A DNA stretch of 64,000 bases from Agrostemma githago (Eukaryota; Streptophyta; Magnoliopsida; Caryophyllales; Caryophyllaceae), in contig OY288242.1 of NCBI GenBank assembly GCA_958450325.1, forward strand, positions 28,898,474 to 28,962,473. The letters run 5' to 3'. Positions within the stretch are counted from its first letter, which is position 1. Each line of letters begins with the position of its first letter. Below the pieces are notes generated by a model. That model saw nothing but the letters and a program-made list of their open reading frames with translations, did not search any database and was not told where the DNA came from. Positions 44,903 through 56,095 of this stretch are shown here, in pieces. Position numbers and translations under genes: made by a program.

Positions 44903-47900
44903 ATCTTACCCACTAAAAAGAAATTTCGTCCTCAAAACTAAAGGAAAATACGGTTATATCACTTGAACAAAATGAGAATGTTTAACTCGCATCACAATAT
45001 CGGTTTCAAACAAAATTTATTTCAAGATAATTTGGGCTCAGTTACCCAAAGTTTAAATCATTTAAATTAATAAAATCGTAAATTAAACATTTATTTAATA
45101 AAAAAATGACGATAAATAATATTTGTAAACGAACTCGAGGGGGAAGTACCCAAATATTTTCAAAGCAACAGTAAACGTTTTGATTAAGAAATTCAAGAAT
45201 ATTTTGTTTTAAGACCAAACAAAAATTCGAGAAATCAAGTTTTGTAGTTGGTAAATAAAAATCGAACCACTCGTCAAACATCTTCAATGACAGATTGAAA
45301 GTCTATCGACAATAAAATAAAGGGTTATTTCATGAGAATAATACCAACTATGCATGTGCTTCTTAAATTAATACAAACTATACGTAATCTCATTTTAATA
45401 CGAACTATGTCTTCATTAACCTCGCTTTGCTATGAGTGATTGGCTACCTATTGATCCTCCCTTATTCAACTCTTTCTCTAACCCTTCTTCTTCTGATTTA
45501 CTTTTCCTGTTCATTTTCGGCCATTGAAAAAAAAAATACTGAAAATTCATCTTCCATTTCTTTTTCATTTGGCCTTATAGAAGCTATGAAAAAAATGTTT
45601 TTATTATTATTTTGGCTATCACGATGACTGCAACGGACCTAATAAAACCCTAGAAAGTTATAACAAGTCAATATGACCTGTAATAGCAGTCATAATTTCG
45701 TACATAACAAAACGAGATTAATGAATGTGTAGTTCATATTAAAATGAGATTACGTATAGTTTAGATTATTTTAAGAAGCATACACATAGTTGGTATTATT
45801 CCCATGATATAACCCTAAAATAAAAACTTAGACATACGATGTTTTTCGAAAAATGTTAAACTGTTTTACATAATAATCTTATAGAAATCAAAATATTAGC
45901 AATTATGAAAGTTTTCGTAAAATTTAAACACGCTTGAAAATTGAAAATTGAAACAATCTCGAAACACTTGAAAATAAATTATTGAGGCATTTTCAAGGAC
46001 TAAATATGTGTTATCAACCAAAAATAAAACCGAAACGAAGTATAAAGTTTTGAAATTTATAACTCAAAATGTTAAAATTTCATGATAACCCAAAATTTTA
46101 TATTAGTCAAACTTTTCGTAACATAGGTTCGGGAAAAAGGTAAACGGATAGATAGAGTCAAGGTCAACGACAAAATGACACAAAAGTTTTCAAATTCGAT
46201 AAGGGTCGAAGGGATGGATAACGGTAGCAGAAATCAAGAGAAGCAGATGAGAGGACGAAATTGAGAGTCAAACGGAGCTCTCATGGAATTACAAAAGAAG
46301 TTAACCAACTCGAGATTCCCGGTACGACTCCCACAACACAGGTTCCTAATTTCCATTAAATAACGTTATGTCCAATATTAGGCATTAGGTCACCCTACTC
46401 AGTCTTACAACCTCCAAAAACATCAGCTGTTACAACCTCTAATAAAAAGTCTTGCATGATTAATCAATCGTTCAAATGACACAATACTAACCGTCAAATG
46501 CTTTAGAATATGATCTCATTAGTTAAGATTCTATGGTCATCGAACACACATAAACTCTTGATCGATAAGGCTCCTAATTTCAAAGCTCATAAGGTTTGAT
46601 CTCGAGGTATACTCAATATTTCTCGAGTAAGGAATACTAGCAAGATCCACCAATTTAACACTGTTCGGATATAGAATCTTTAAAAATGATTTACCACATG
46701 TTTAAAACATCACTAGAAGACAGGGTTTGGGAAATCACCACGAATTCTCAAACGCGCTTAATCTTATAGGTGCAACCACAATACTTAATACCTCAACGAA
46801 GCCATAATCTCGTTGATCTAAGGTTCTAAACTGAAAGTCCCAATAAATTGATATGTATTATAGTATTCCTCAAAACAACGCGATAAATCCAACCTTTAAT
46901 TGTGCAATATGTTTCGCTTCTTCAATGTTAACAACAATTTATCCAAGTTAGATTACTCAACTCCAACATTCATAGGTTACAACCATAAACAACGATCAAC
47001 GATCTAATCCTTAAAAAACACGGGAAATATATGTCCACCAAAATTTCTAACGACATTAATGAAAACCTTTAATGGTACCACAACACTTGGGCTAACATTT
47101 TAAACTATACTCTATGATCCCAGATATTCATGATCCATCAAATAAGCATTAGGTAAGAATCCCAAAGTGATATTGCACTTAGTTCGGTTCTAGGTTAGGT
47201 ACTAGGTATCCATGAAATATGATATACTCTTCCTATTCCAAAATATATTCAACTCTAAGTACTCCAAGGCAGTCAAAATAACCGATAACCCAAGGTTCAG
47301 TGTTTAGAGTATCATCCTAATTCCATCAATCAACAATTTGTCACTCAAATCAATCCTTAAGAATTTCTTACTTGATTAGAATATAGGGTAGACTAACAAT
47401 CCTCAAACAAGGTAACAAGGGTTTACTAAGCCTCAAACATCTATAACTTAACTCTCACGGGGTTCACTAAGACGAAATTCGGTCAAACAAGGAATCTCAA
47501 GAGGAAAGATGGTAGAATAGAAGAATAGAACAAGGATTCACCAAGCGAATGAAGATGAGAATATAAAAGAGAAGAATTGGAAGAAGTAGAGGAAGAAAGA
47601 AAAGAATCGATGATCCTAGATAACCAAGATCTAAAACGAGAGGGGAATCTTTGGACCTCTACGGTTCCACAGAGGAAATCGCGGGATACCTTCATCATCT
47701 CGCAGGGATACAAGCACACTAGCATCGGGTCACTCCATCCGGATCCAAATGTGATTTCACATCTGAGTCCGTTGCACCGTCATGGAACTGGAATCCACTC
47801 TTGATCATCTGGCCAGTGGCTTAAGCAAACTAAACCGGAGCTGAAAAGTCACCATCGGCATCTTTCTTGGAGAACCAAGTTGTCCACTCGAGTCAGCAGG

Positions 47901-48147
47901 CGTTGAGAGTTCCAAGCAGTTCTTGTCCAGATCTGGAGCAGCATCATATCAACATCTTGTTCATTCATCTTCTTTCTAGACAAAAGAAACAAATATTCAA
48001 TGCTATTCATTGAGTTACAAATACATGGAAGCCTAACAATTATGTCCTTTCTTTGTTTCTACCCATCTCACACTAATATTTCTTTAATGTTTAAATCATT
48101 TACTGGTTCTTTTTCTAGAATCAGGTGTAAGCGTCGGGAGCAACAAT
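44903..48147 (-). other. GypC internal region, about 3.2 kb, non-coding
   Basis: Bounded by a primer site on the right and by GACGAAATTTCTTTTTAGTG (minus strand), the usual run-in to a 3' LTR, on the left. No frame above about 80 codons and no gag or pol motif on either strand. MITE-2 is inserted. Matching sequence occurs at 60314-61759. It looks like a large non-autonomous derivative or a thoroughly decayed element. Confidence 0.65.
45313..45824. mobile_element. MITE-2: 494-bp inverted-repeat element with 9-bp duplication
   Basis: Element 45322-45815. Left end GGGTTATTTCATGAGAATAA; reversed right end GGGTTATATCATGGGAATAA; the match continues about 90 bp (ACCAACTATG, ACTATACGTAATCTCATTTT). 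TAAAATAAA flanks both sides, at 45313-45321 and 45816-45824. This is a Mutator-like MITE with no coding capacity. Confidence 0.9.
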
Positions 48148-48159
48148 GCTCTGATACCA
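48148..48159 (-). promoter_or_regulatory. Primer-binding site of the GypC unit at 44903-48147
   Basis: TGGTATCAGAGC on the minus strand, next to LTR C4. Confidence 0.9.
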
Positions 48160-48161
48160 AC

Positions 48162-48978
48162 TGTAATTCCCTAGAAATTCTAACACAATACAGTGGCAGA
48201 AACACTGTAGAGTTGAGATTAAAACAAACTGACAAACTACATTCCAATTAAAAGAAATGGTCAGTCGATACAAAGGCCACTTTTTACAAAAGGGCTAAAA
48301 TAAAAATTCCCTAAAAAGGTTTATAAAAACTCAGAAGTACATAAAAGTAGAGTAGGATCCACGCTACTCCCTAGCTCACCCCCAAAACCCAGCAACAAAT
48401 ACCTGTCATGTTATAAACATAACTGCCACATCAGTGGGGGGTAACTCGAACGTTCTCCCAGTCATATTATATCATATGGAAAATAATAGTATTAATATAT
48501 CAAAATAATTAAAATGGAAAACATTAAATGATATAATAAAAATAAGCTTTTGAAAAAAGCTTAGAATATTGGAACAATAAAATCAGAACAAGTTTTCAGA
48601 AGAAAACTTCAAATATTTGCCAACCTGCAAACCAAAATGTATCGATAATAATAAAAATATTCAAATTGACGTTATGGATAGGATTAGTGTCGACGGCTAG
48701 ACTTTCACTAGGAGAATACTTAAAAACTAGCTTCGAGAACTTAGTTCAAACAAATCAAACTATGGTTTTTGAGCTAGCGGCGACTTATAAATGCGTTGCC
48801 CTAGTTTAAGATAATGCACACCCTTCCTGGGATTACATGTCACCCAGTTCAACTTGTGACGGCGACTTACTGTGAGGCCTAAGCTTAAGGTCAAAATGTA
48901 CACAACTCCCGGGATACCTGTCACCCGGTTCAACAATTAATGTACCGATTCCTGATACACTAGCCTTGTAGTTGATGA
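48162..48978 (-). repeat. C4: GypC LTR, 3' quarter only
   Basis: Starts TGTAATTCCCTAG (plus strand). It stops at GTTGATGAC near 48978 and runs into internal-type sequence, so about three quarters of the LTR is missing. Confidence 0.8.
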
Positions 48979-49230
48979 CAAATCACCACAAATTCTCAAA
49001 TGCGCTTAATCCTATAGGTAACTATTTGCACTCACATCTTCAAATATGTCATTCGACTAATGTTTTTAAGAAACCATCAAATTTCTAAACACAATGGTGC
49101 AACCACAAATATTTAATACCTCAACAAAGCCATAATCTCGTTGGTCTAAGGTTCTAAACTGAAATTCCCAATAAATTGATATGTATTATAGTATTCCTCA
49201 AAACAACACGATAAATCCAACCTTTAATTA
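48979..49230 (-). other. Misplaced GypC internal fragment
   Basis: Matches 46730-46905 of the internal region (AATCTCGTTG, AATAAATTGATATGTATTAT), with about 60 bp not found there. It marks a rearrangement at the end of the array. Confidence 0.7.
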
Positions 49231-49235
49231 TTGAA

Positions 49236-50230
49236 GTGGACGAGGCTAATTTTGATTGGTTCACGAGGCGTACCTTGCCCGAGGTGGTTGATATGAGGAA
49301 TCATGTTCCCAGTCCCGTTGACGAGGTCGAGGAGACTGCTTGCGAGGATCCCATTCGGGCTCGGGATTGGAATGGCCGGCAATTATTGCTCCATCCAGAC
49401 TTCCACGTGTCTAGCCGTACTGTAAACGACAAGGTGAGTACCTTGATTTTTGTCATTGACTCATGTTTTGATTTTGATCAGTACTGGTATTTGTTGGTTT
49501 ACACATTTATTATCACGGTTTGCAGCCCCCAAGTCCGATGAGGACCTTCTCGGGCTTCACGATGTGCTTAGAGATTTATGCTCAAAAGCTTAGCCCTGAG
49601 GCTAAGGAGGTGGTTATGGGGACGACCTTGGGTCCCTTAGTCGGACATTTGGTTCGACTGATAAGTTGCAAGACCAACTGCAACCTAATGGTGGTTAGAG
49701 CAATGATAGATCGCTTCTATGACATGACCTCGACAATCCATGTGTCGTTTGGGGAGGTCGGCTTGACTTTGGAGGACTTTGGGGTGATCAGGGGGCTATC
49801 TTGGGGTCTCGAGTCGATCAGATGAGCTGCGGAGGGGCCTATGTTACATAGTTCTGAGGTTAGGGGCTAGATCGGGGACAGTTTGGAGCCCTTGGCCTAT
49901 AGCATGCCCCATGCTTTGGTTACTTTGTACATCACCTACCACTTCGAGAGGGTGGCAGTTTTTAGAGGCTCGAGTGCCCAACACGGCGGTGCAGAACGCC
50001 CGTTTGTGGTTCTGGCACTTCATAGGGTCGACCCACTTCTCAGATAAGGGCGAGAGGTTTTCTACAAGGATTTTGCCTTTCCTAGCTGACTTGGGTTAGC
50101 TGGGACGTTTTGACTAGGTTACAGCGGCTTTTGCGGAGATGACCCACTGCCTGCAGGCTATGGTGAGGCCGCAGAGGGTGGCTTCAGATTCTGCTATACC
50201 CATTGTACGTCCAGGTCTCGTGCTGGAGGT
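49236..50230 (+). pseudogene. Plant mobile domain gene, antisense frame of Tat-D
   Basis: Plant mobile domain proteins occur both as host nuclear proteins and as extra genes in transposons; their role in elements is unclear. Exon 1 starts MDEANFDWFTRR at 49236. A GT...AG intron (GTGAGTACC...TTTGCAG) at 49434-49525, 92 bp, phase 0, joins it to PPSPMRTFSGF. The domain shows MVVRAMIDRFYD, FGEVGLTLEDFGVIRGL, then, in a shifted frame, ARLWFWHFIGSTHFSDKG, RILPFLADLG and AAFAEMTHCLQAM. There are stops at 49823-49825 and about 49868, a frameshift near 49910-49960, and stops near 50098 and 50116. It lies downstream of and antisense to the Tat-D integrase, where some Tat-lineage elements keep an antisense frame. 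Confidence 0.65.
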
Positions 50231-50485
50231 TAGTTACTGTTCCTGTCTTTTCGTTATTGCAGTGGTTGTACCCTTTTGAGGGGCTGCCTACGTATCCACA
50301 TTTAGCAGAATCAAACCAAACGTAGTTCGGGCTTTTTGCAATTTTGAAATACACTAAGACTATTAGTTCGAGATGCGTGCGACAGTAGGATAAATAATCC
50401 TAACCTATTGACTTGCTTATAATTTTGAAAATTTATAAAAAGATAAATTTTTATAAACTTTTTGCAAATGACATTGAGATAAGGT
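50231..50485. other. Tat-D spacer between antisense frame and integrase
   Basis: Non-coding, about 255 bp, with GAGGGGCTGCCTACGTATCC, a word typical of Tat 3' regions. No further feature is seen. Confidence 0.5.
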
Positions 50486-51065
50486 TTAGGGGTAGTAACG
50501 CTTCAGCTGGTCCAAATTGGTTGGGTTGACGAATTCATTCCTGTCCAAGTCTGTCAGCATCACTGCTTCTCCCGATAGGATCTTTTTTACTAGATATGGC
50601 CCTGCCCAATTGGGTTTGAATTTTCCTCTTGGGTCAAATGGTAGTAATGCACGGACTTATTTAAGAACCACATCCCCTTCTTTTATATTTCTGGGCCTAA
50701 TTCTTTTGTTGAAAGCCCATTCTATCCTTTTTTGATATATCTGGATGTTATTGAGGGCCCGGGACCGCCGCTCGTCTAAAAGAACTAACATATCATATCG
50801 GGCTTGGACCCAATCTGCTTCAGGCACTTGGCTTTTAAGTAAAATCCTGAGAGACGGTACTTCCAGCTCGACTGGTTGGACTGCTTCCATTCCGTACGTC
50901 AAGTAATATGGAGTTGCCCCGGTTGCGGTACGAATTGACGTTTGGTATCCCCACAGGGCGAAAGGTATTTTGTCGGGCCAGTCCCAATAATTATCAGCCA
51001 TCTTTTTAAGTATGGTGACAATTGTTTTATTAGCTGCCTCTAAGCCTTGGCTGGCGAGCCTCAAC
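50486..51065 (-). pseudogene. Tat-type integrase C-terminal part (Tat-D)
   Basis: Integrase inserts the cDNA copy. Visible motifs are GLEAANKTIVTILKKM, DKIPFALWGYQTSIRTATGA, YYLTYGMEAV, AFNKRIRPRNIKEGDVV and, after an in-frame TAA at 50654-50656, PRGKFKPNWAGPYLVKKIL and NPTNLDQLKRYYP, ending with a stop at 50486-50488. The catalytic D,D part and all upstream pol are missing. The open frame continues to 51259 only by running through unrelated Tat-B sequence. This is the end of a minus-strand element cut by the Tat-B unit. Confidence 0.85.
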
Positions 51066-51187
51066 ACGTAGTCCAATGGACTTAAAACGACCCGACCGGA
51101 CAGCCACCAGGTCGTAATCCTCAATTGACCTGGGTGGCTATACTTTGACTTTTGCCTTGTCCAAGCCTCAGTCAAAGTAGGGGCTTC
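51066..51187 (+). other. 3' internal remnant with polypurine tract before LTR B
   Basis: AGTCAAAGTAGGGGCTTC runs directly into the LTR start, as Tat elements do before their 3' LTR. LTR B is therefore preceded by the end of one unit and followed by the start of another. Confidence 0.55.
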
Positions 51188-51599
51188 TGTAGACACCCAG
51201 ATTTGGACTTGGTGGCTGCAGAAGTGCCCAACAAACACCCGATGACGATAGGACTGCAACGCGACGCGGGTTCGTGATGTTTTAGGTAGTTTTTCTATAG
51301 AACGGATAAAATAAATTACTCGAAAGAATTAAACTAACATGATGGTAGCCTTAGTTGTGTCGTTACGGTCGCATAGACACTAATTAGAGTAAATTCTGAC
51401 ACCGGGACCCTGAGTCGGTCCCGAAACTCAAACCGAGTCAGCACCGCGCCAAGCGAACCTCGGGATGCACACCCGAGGCCCACTAAACTCGCAGCGCTAG
51501 GTTAAACCCAGAGAAACCTTAGGCCGCATGATACGTATTATACTCCTGCCTCTCGGTTTTGGAAAGTATCAAAATCCTATCTTCAAAACTCCAACCGCC

Positions 51600-51675
51600 T
51601 CACCCCACGCGTTTGAGACTCCCCACGCCTGAACCCAAGCGCCTGAGTCTTGGTGCGTCACAACTCAGGCGTCCA
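51600..51675. repeat. Inverted and direct repeat cluster in U3 of LTR B
   Basis: Contains ACGCGTTTGAG, ACGCCTGAAC, GCGCCTGAGTC and ACTCAGGCGTC, i.e. ACGCCTGAG-type units in both orientations. It is 412-487 nt into the LTR, the same place as the ACTCGACCGAGT cluster of LTR A, but with a different motif. Confidence 0.7.
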
Positions 51676-51701
51676 TATGGGTGACGAGGGCTGAAAACAC
51701 C

Positions 51702-51709
51702 TATAAGTA
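51702..51709 (+). promoter_or_regulatory. Probable TATA box of LTR B
   Basis: TATAAGTA, 515 nt into the LTR, matching the position of the LTR A TATA box. Confidence 0.6.
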
Positions 51710-53341
51710 CCCCCCCAACCTCATTCATTCGACACACAATTCTCAATTCTCTTCTCCCCCGACATTCTCGCTAAGGGCTCGCACTCCGACACCCGAGGGA
51801 AACGATCCACTCGATCGTAGTTCTGATAAAAGCGACATCGACGCTACTCCTCAGCTTCGAGCACCCCACTCGATACCGAGGTGCCTGTGTTCGACTAGCT
51901 CAAGTCTAGTAATGATGTTCTGCTGGATTAGCCGCAGAATCAGCCCATAGTAACGAAGGTCTGTCGTAGTAGCCTCAGGAAGAGTCAACGGTAACGGAGC
52001 TCTGCCGAAATCACTACGCCAGCTAGGAGGATCCGCCTTTGGAGCCGAGTTGTTACTAGGTTGTCATCTAAACAAAACTTTACATTTTCGCACTTTCTTT
52101 TATTATGCACTACGACAACACTAGATGTGAACGCTAGGTACACAAACACCTACTAAAATACGTAACGTCCCAACTTCAACCGCAAACACTAAAACACACT
52201 AAATAGACCCGAGTAATTCCGATATCCGTTCTCAACTATCTATGCATCGTGTCCCATTTAGTGTACACTCCGAGGGTGCAATTCCTCACAATGTGATTTA
52301 CTTACATTCGCATTTACAATTTTTCGTATGGTTTATTGCTTTTATTACCTTATAATCGCACGCTAAATTTAACACAAAATCCAAAACGTAAAATAACTAA
52401 AATTGAACAAAGTGATGGTCGGGTTCCGTATTAGTCGGGTGCTCGCCTTATTAGGTTCGACGCATCTCTATTAATACCAAACCAACGCATCTTAAGGAGA
52501 ATACCAGGTAAGGTATACCACGAGAACGACTAATATCCGTATTATCGCGTTAAAACTTATTTGCCAATACGTATAATATTAGTACTCTCTACTCTCCTAT
52601 GTGCATCTTTTCATGGCCTGCTTGTCACGTGAAATCGCATGCAAAGAATGTAAACACGACTATTTTGACAACAAAACTTACTTGTCCTTAAACAACCGAC
52701 GTAGCAAAAGGTATAGGGTGAAAACAACGGAAGTTACAGTATTTGCGCTACAACAAAAGAACTAGGTTATAGGCCCACCGATTGATTAGTAGAGGCCGCT
52801 ATAGTGCGGGCGGGATTGGGTGTTTACATCTATCGGATGTTGGCTTCCCAATACGTACGCTCACCCCTTACTCAGAATCGACGGTTTCCGGATGTCCGAG
52901 ACCATTGGCAATGAGAGTCATTCCAGGCATGGAGTGCTTAAGGGTACAATTCTTTATCTTTAGGTCCCGTGCCACTCAACTTTGAGCAGGCAAGAGATCA
53001 AAGTTGACTTGAACGGTTTCCGAGTCCCCATAATTGACTCGGTGGCGACTCCACAAATCGGCAACGAATTCAGTTCACTAAAAAGGTCGCCTTACCAAAC
53101 AAATCGGCTTTTAAACATTTACAACCACGACTCGATCGATTCCAAACGGAAACACTGGTGCCCGCACCCGTCTAGTACAAGTTCGGATCGTCATCCGAAT
53201 CGAGGTCCGAGACATCGCCCCGTACGCGAGATCGGACCGGCCTCTGACCGGGAGGGGGCCGCGTGGGTGGCCGCCGCCACACCATGAAAAACCAGATCAG
53301 TCTCGCGGGGCGCCGGGCGGTGCGGACGGACGTCCATAGCT

Positions 53342-53360
53342 TGGCGACTCCGCTGGGATT
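53342..53360 (+). promoter_or_regulatory. Primer-binding site of Tat-B (tRNA-Arg type)
   Basis: TGGCGACTCCGCTGGGATT, the typical Tat/Ogre primer site. Confidence 0.88.
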
Positions 53361-54922
53361 TGGAAATAAATTTCCAGTGGTGGTGTAACTTGAATGAGGC
53401 CGGTGAAGCTCATTTCCTAGTTCCTAGTTGTGGTCACTACAGGTTTTGGCCCTAAAAAGCCCACCCTAATCGATATCAGGACCAATCGACCTCTTCGCGG
53501 TAAGATCCTTAGGGACACGCGGAGAGATCCTCGATTGACGCTCCGGCCGCCTAACACGTACCTCGGAGGAATATTAGGCGGATAGTTCCGAACGGACGGT
53601 ATGACACTCGTCTCCCCAGATGATTTGTCAATACCTAAGTAAAGACTATTCGTGGGCGGTGGCCTACCCTAACCTACCCATGTCTGCATCCTGCATGAGT
53701 GTATGCATTCCTAGTTATGTGTAGCGTGTTTGAACAACCCAAATAAAACATTAAAAATTTGGATTCAACCACGCCAACATATTCAACCGCACCCAATTCC
53801 GTTTTCGAAAAATACCTCCTCTTTTCAAAACGACTTTCTAAACACCGATGCTCCGATCAAACCGTAGTTTTCAAAAAAAAAAAAAAAGGAAAACATTTTA
53901 GATGTCGTTACCATGGCAAATTTTACACTCACTGCTTTTTTCAAAAGACTTTTATGTGCCATCACTTTGGCCAAAGTAAAACCCATCAACAACGAAAACC
54001 GTTAATACCACCGAGACTCCCAATTAATGGGATCGAGTTAACCCAAACGGTTACATTTTATTTCAAAAAAAATGTTTTTTTTACACACATACCGTTAACA
54101 CAACTGAAGCTTCAATTAATGAAGTCAAGGAACCCGAAACATTCACATTCACGAAACATCATTTTTTTTATAAAAAAAACAACACCATTCACCACCTAAA
54201 TTCCTTGATAAGGATTTAGTCTCACCTTTAAAACACCATCATCAGACACCACGCTCTATCACGAGCACCGCGTGCACCATAAATATCGAACTGGCTAATT
54301 AATAGTAGTCTCGATAAAGGCACCACGTCATCATTTTCAAAACTGGTTTCCCCAAAAGAACCATGCTCCTTTCAAAAAAAACATTTACACTTTTGCTATC
54401 GCCGGATTCCCGACGCACACATAAAGCAGCACACTTTCAAGATATTGTCACGCCATCGTAACCCTATTTTTTTTTTACAAACCACCCTTTTCAAATTTTC
54501 TGCAAAGATTGGTCATATTCGAAAAAAATACATATATCAAATTTCTTTGATCCTGAGCCGGGATCGCGATCAACTTCTTACATTGTACAACCGTGTGATT
54601 AATTGTCTGTGTTAGTTACTATGCTCGCCTCAGCTCGAGGTCTTACATTTTGGGTCGTCTCATCCCGAGAAGTCCTCTTTAAACCTCACCTCCGAGGTTT
54701 GTGTCAAATCGTCTCGATACAGAGACATAAAATTCATCAGGCGTTTCGCCGAATACACCAAGAATCTAAGGCACCTGAGTCCCTAAGCCAGTGACCGCAC
54801 ACACACGTGAGTCAAGGGACTCGTTTCCGCGTCGCTCAGTCACGAGCATTCCCCGAGTCTCTAAGTCATCCGACGGATCCGTCCTAACCTCCGGCGCTAC
54901 CTTGTAGAAATATTTCCCCAAC
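53361..54922 (+). other. Tat-B leader
   Basis: A 1.56-kb leader with A-rich runs (a 14-A run near 53875). A 146-codon frame at 53759-54199 is lysine- and phenylalanine-rich, matches nothing and is probably accidental. Confidence 0.55.
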
Positions 54923-55627
54923 ATGTCCGCAGAACCAGGAGTAATTGAAAACCTCTGCATCAACGTTAATACCCTGACCGAGGTGGTTCATAACGTTCGC
55001 ACCTCAATAGATCGTTTGTCCTGCTTCGTTCGCCACATTGACAGCCGCCTTAATTTCCTCGAAAGTGGAGGAACGGGGAACGAGGCAGATACCAGTTCAA
55101 TCAATTATCATACCCAGGAACCCCCTCCGAACGGGTTACCCTGATACTCCGTCAGGACAACATCTACTAAGAGAGAAATAACTTCAGCACCTCGCAAAAC
55201 AATACCCAACAAAGCAAAAACACCCCGGAAAGGTTTTACCAAAATCGGCTCGACATAGACAGAAATTCTCAAACACTTAATAGATCAAGGATTGCTCAAG
55301 CCTCTAGGTCCTACCCCGGACCCACCAGTCGGTAAGCAGAGCAAAACTTGAAACCCCAATCTCTACTGTCTTTTCCATCAAGGAAATGGACACGACACTG
55401 AGGCATGTTTCACATTGAAACATGTCATCGAGGAGCTGATTGAGACAGGAACATTCTTTCCGGCAAAGCGGCAAAAGACCGACTTTTCCTTTTCAGTGAA
55501 CGAAGGGGGAATATTAACATCCGTGGTCGTCATGAGTCACTTTAAACCACGCAACAGATCGCCTATGAGAACAACCCCCAGACGTCGCTCAAGGGGAACA
55601 TCCTCCGAAGGATGTGGCAGGCATTAA
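54923..55627 (+). pseudogene. Tat-type gag with capsid deleted (Tat-B)
   Basis: Starts MSAEPGVIENLCINVNTL and continues with a coiled coil (residues 10-50), like the N-terminus of Tat-A Gag. A stop follows at 55142. Later pieces are KHLIDQGLLKPLGP and the zinc-binding motif YCLFHQGNGHDTEACF, then LKHVIEELIETGTFF. The whole Retrotrans_gag capsid core seen in Tat-A is absent, and extra stops lie near 55256 and 55350. Non-functional. Confidence 0.8.
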
Positions 55628-56095
55628 AGCCTGAAGGGTATGCGAGGTCAGTGTCGTGATGTGACTAGGTCATAATAGCCGACCCTTGAAGGTGGTGATC
55701 CGACTTGAGTAAGAGTCTAGATCATCCTAGGGCCTAGGCTTACTAATAATAATAATGTTTTTTTTTCTTTTCTATTGAATCCAGGGAGCTGCGAGGGACA
55801 TGTCCTCCACCTCCCCCAAAACAAACTTAATCACAGGCATCTAGCCCGTTTTACTATCTATCAATAAAACAAAACTCTTTTATTTACAAACATGCCTCGA
55901 CAATCGCTTGATTTCTTTCAATAACTTACTCTAACGCTTAAAGACTCGACCCAATGCCATTTATCGATAACAATTGACTAAAACGCAAGGGCTACAACAA
56001 ACGGCCCACTTAACTTCACCCTAAAATGAGATCGGGAGCAATAGCCCTTGGTTCAACCCATCAATGACACCCCCCCCCCCCCTAACAAAACAACA
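55628..56095 (+). other. Tat-B linking stretch, possible intron
   Basis: No domain is seen. GTAAGAG at 55709, TACTAAT near 55741 and a T-rich tract ending CCAG at 55784 look like an intron of about 76 bp. A run of 13 C lies at 56070-56082. Protease and reverse transcriptase, expected here, are deleted. Confidence 0.4.

Larger units (their letters stand above)
37663..49230 (-). mobile_element. GypC array: shared-LTR, non-coding Ty3/gypsy-type elements
   Basis: Right to left: LTR C4 (truncated), primer site, internal region (48147 to 44903), LTR C2 (44902 to 38495, holding solo LTR C3), a second primer site (38492 to 38481), and the start of a second internal region (38480 to 37663). C2 is thus the 3' LTR of one unit and the 5' LTR of the next. 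The initiator-Met primer site, TGTAACACCCC start and GACGAAATTTC sequence before the LTR fit a Ty3/gypsy element, perhaps Tekay/Del-like. No gag or pol is recognised. Confidence 0.75.
51188..53336 (+). repeat. LTR of Tat-B, 2149 bp
   Basis: TGTAGACACCCAG...GACGTCCA, followed five bases later by the primer site. Clear homology to LTR A in the last 600 bp and at the start. It has its own U3 repeat cluster and TATA box. Confidence 0.85.

Noticed and set aside
50657..51259. A single 200-codon protein starting at 51259 on the minus strand
   Set aside because: Only the part below about 51065 is integrase; the rest translates Tat-B sequence and its LTR start.
53759..54199. 146-codon frame in the Tat-B leader
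   Set aside because: A-rich translation (K, F, H runs) with no relative in Tat-A.
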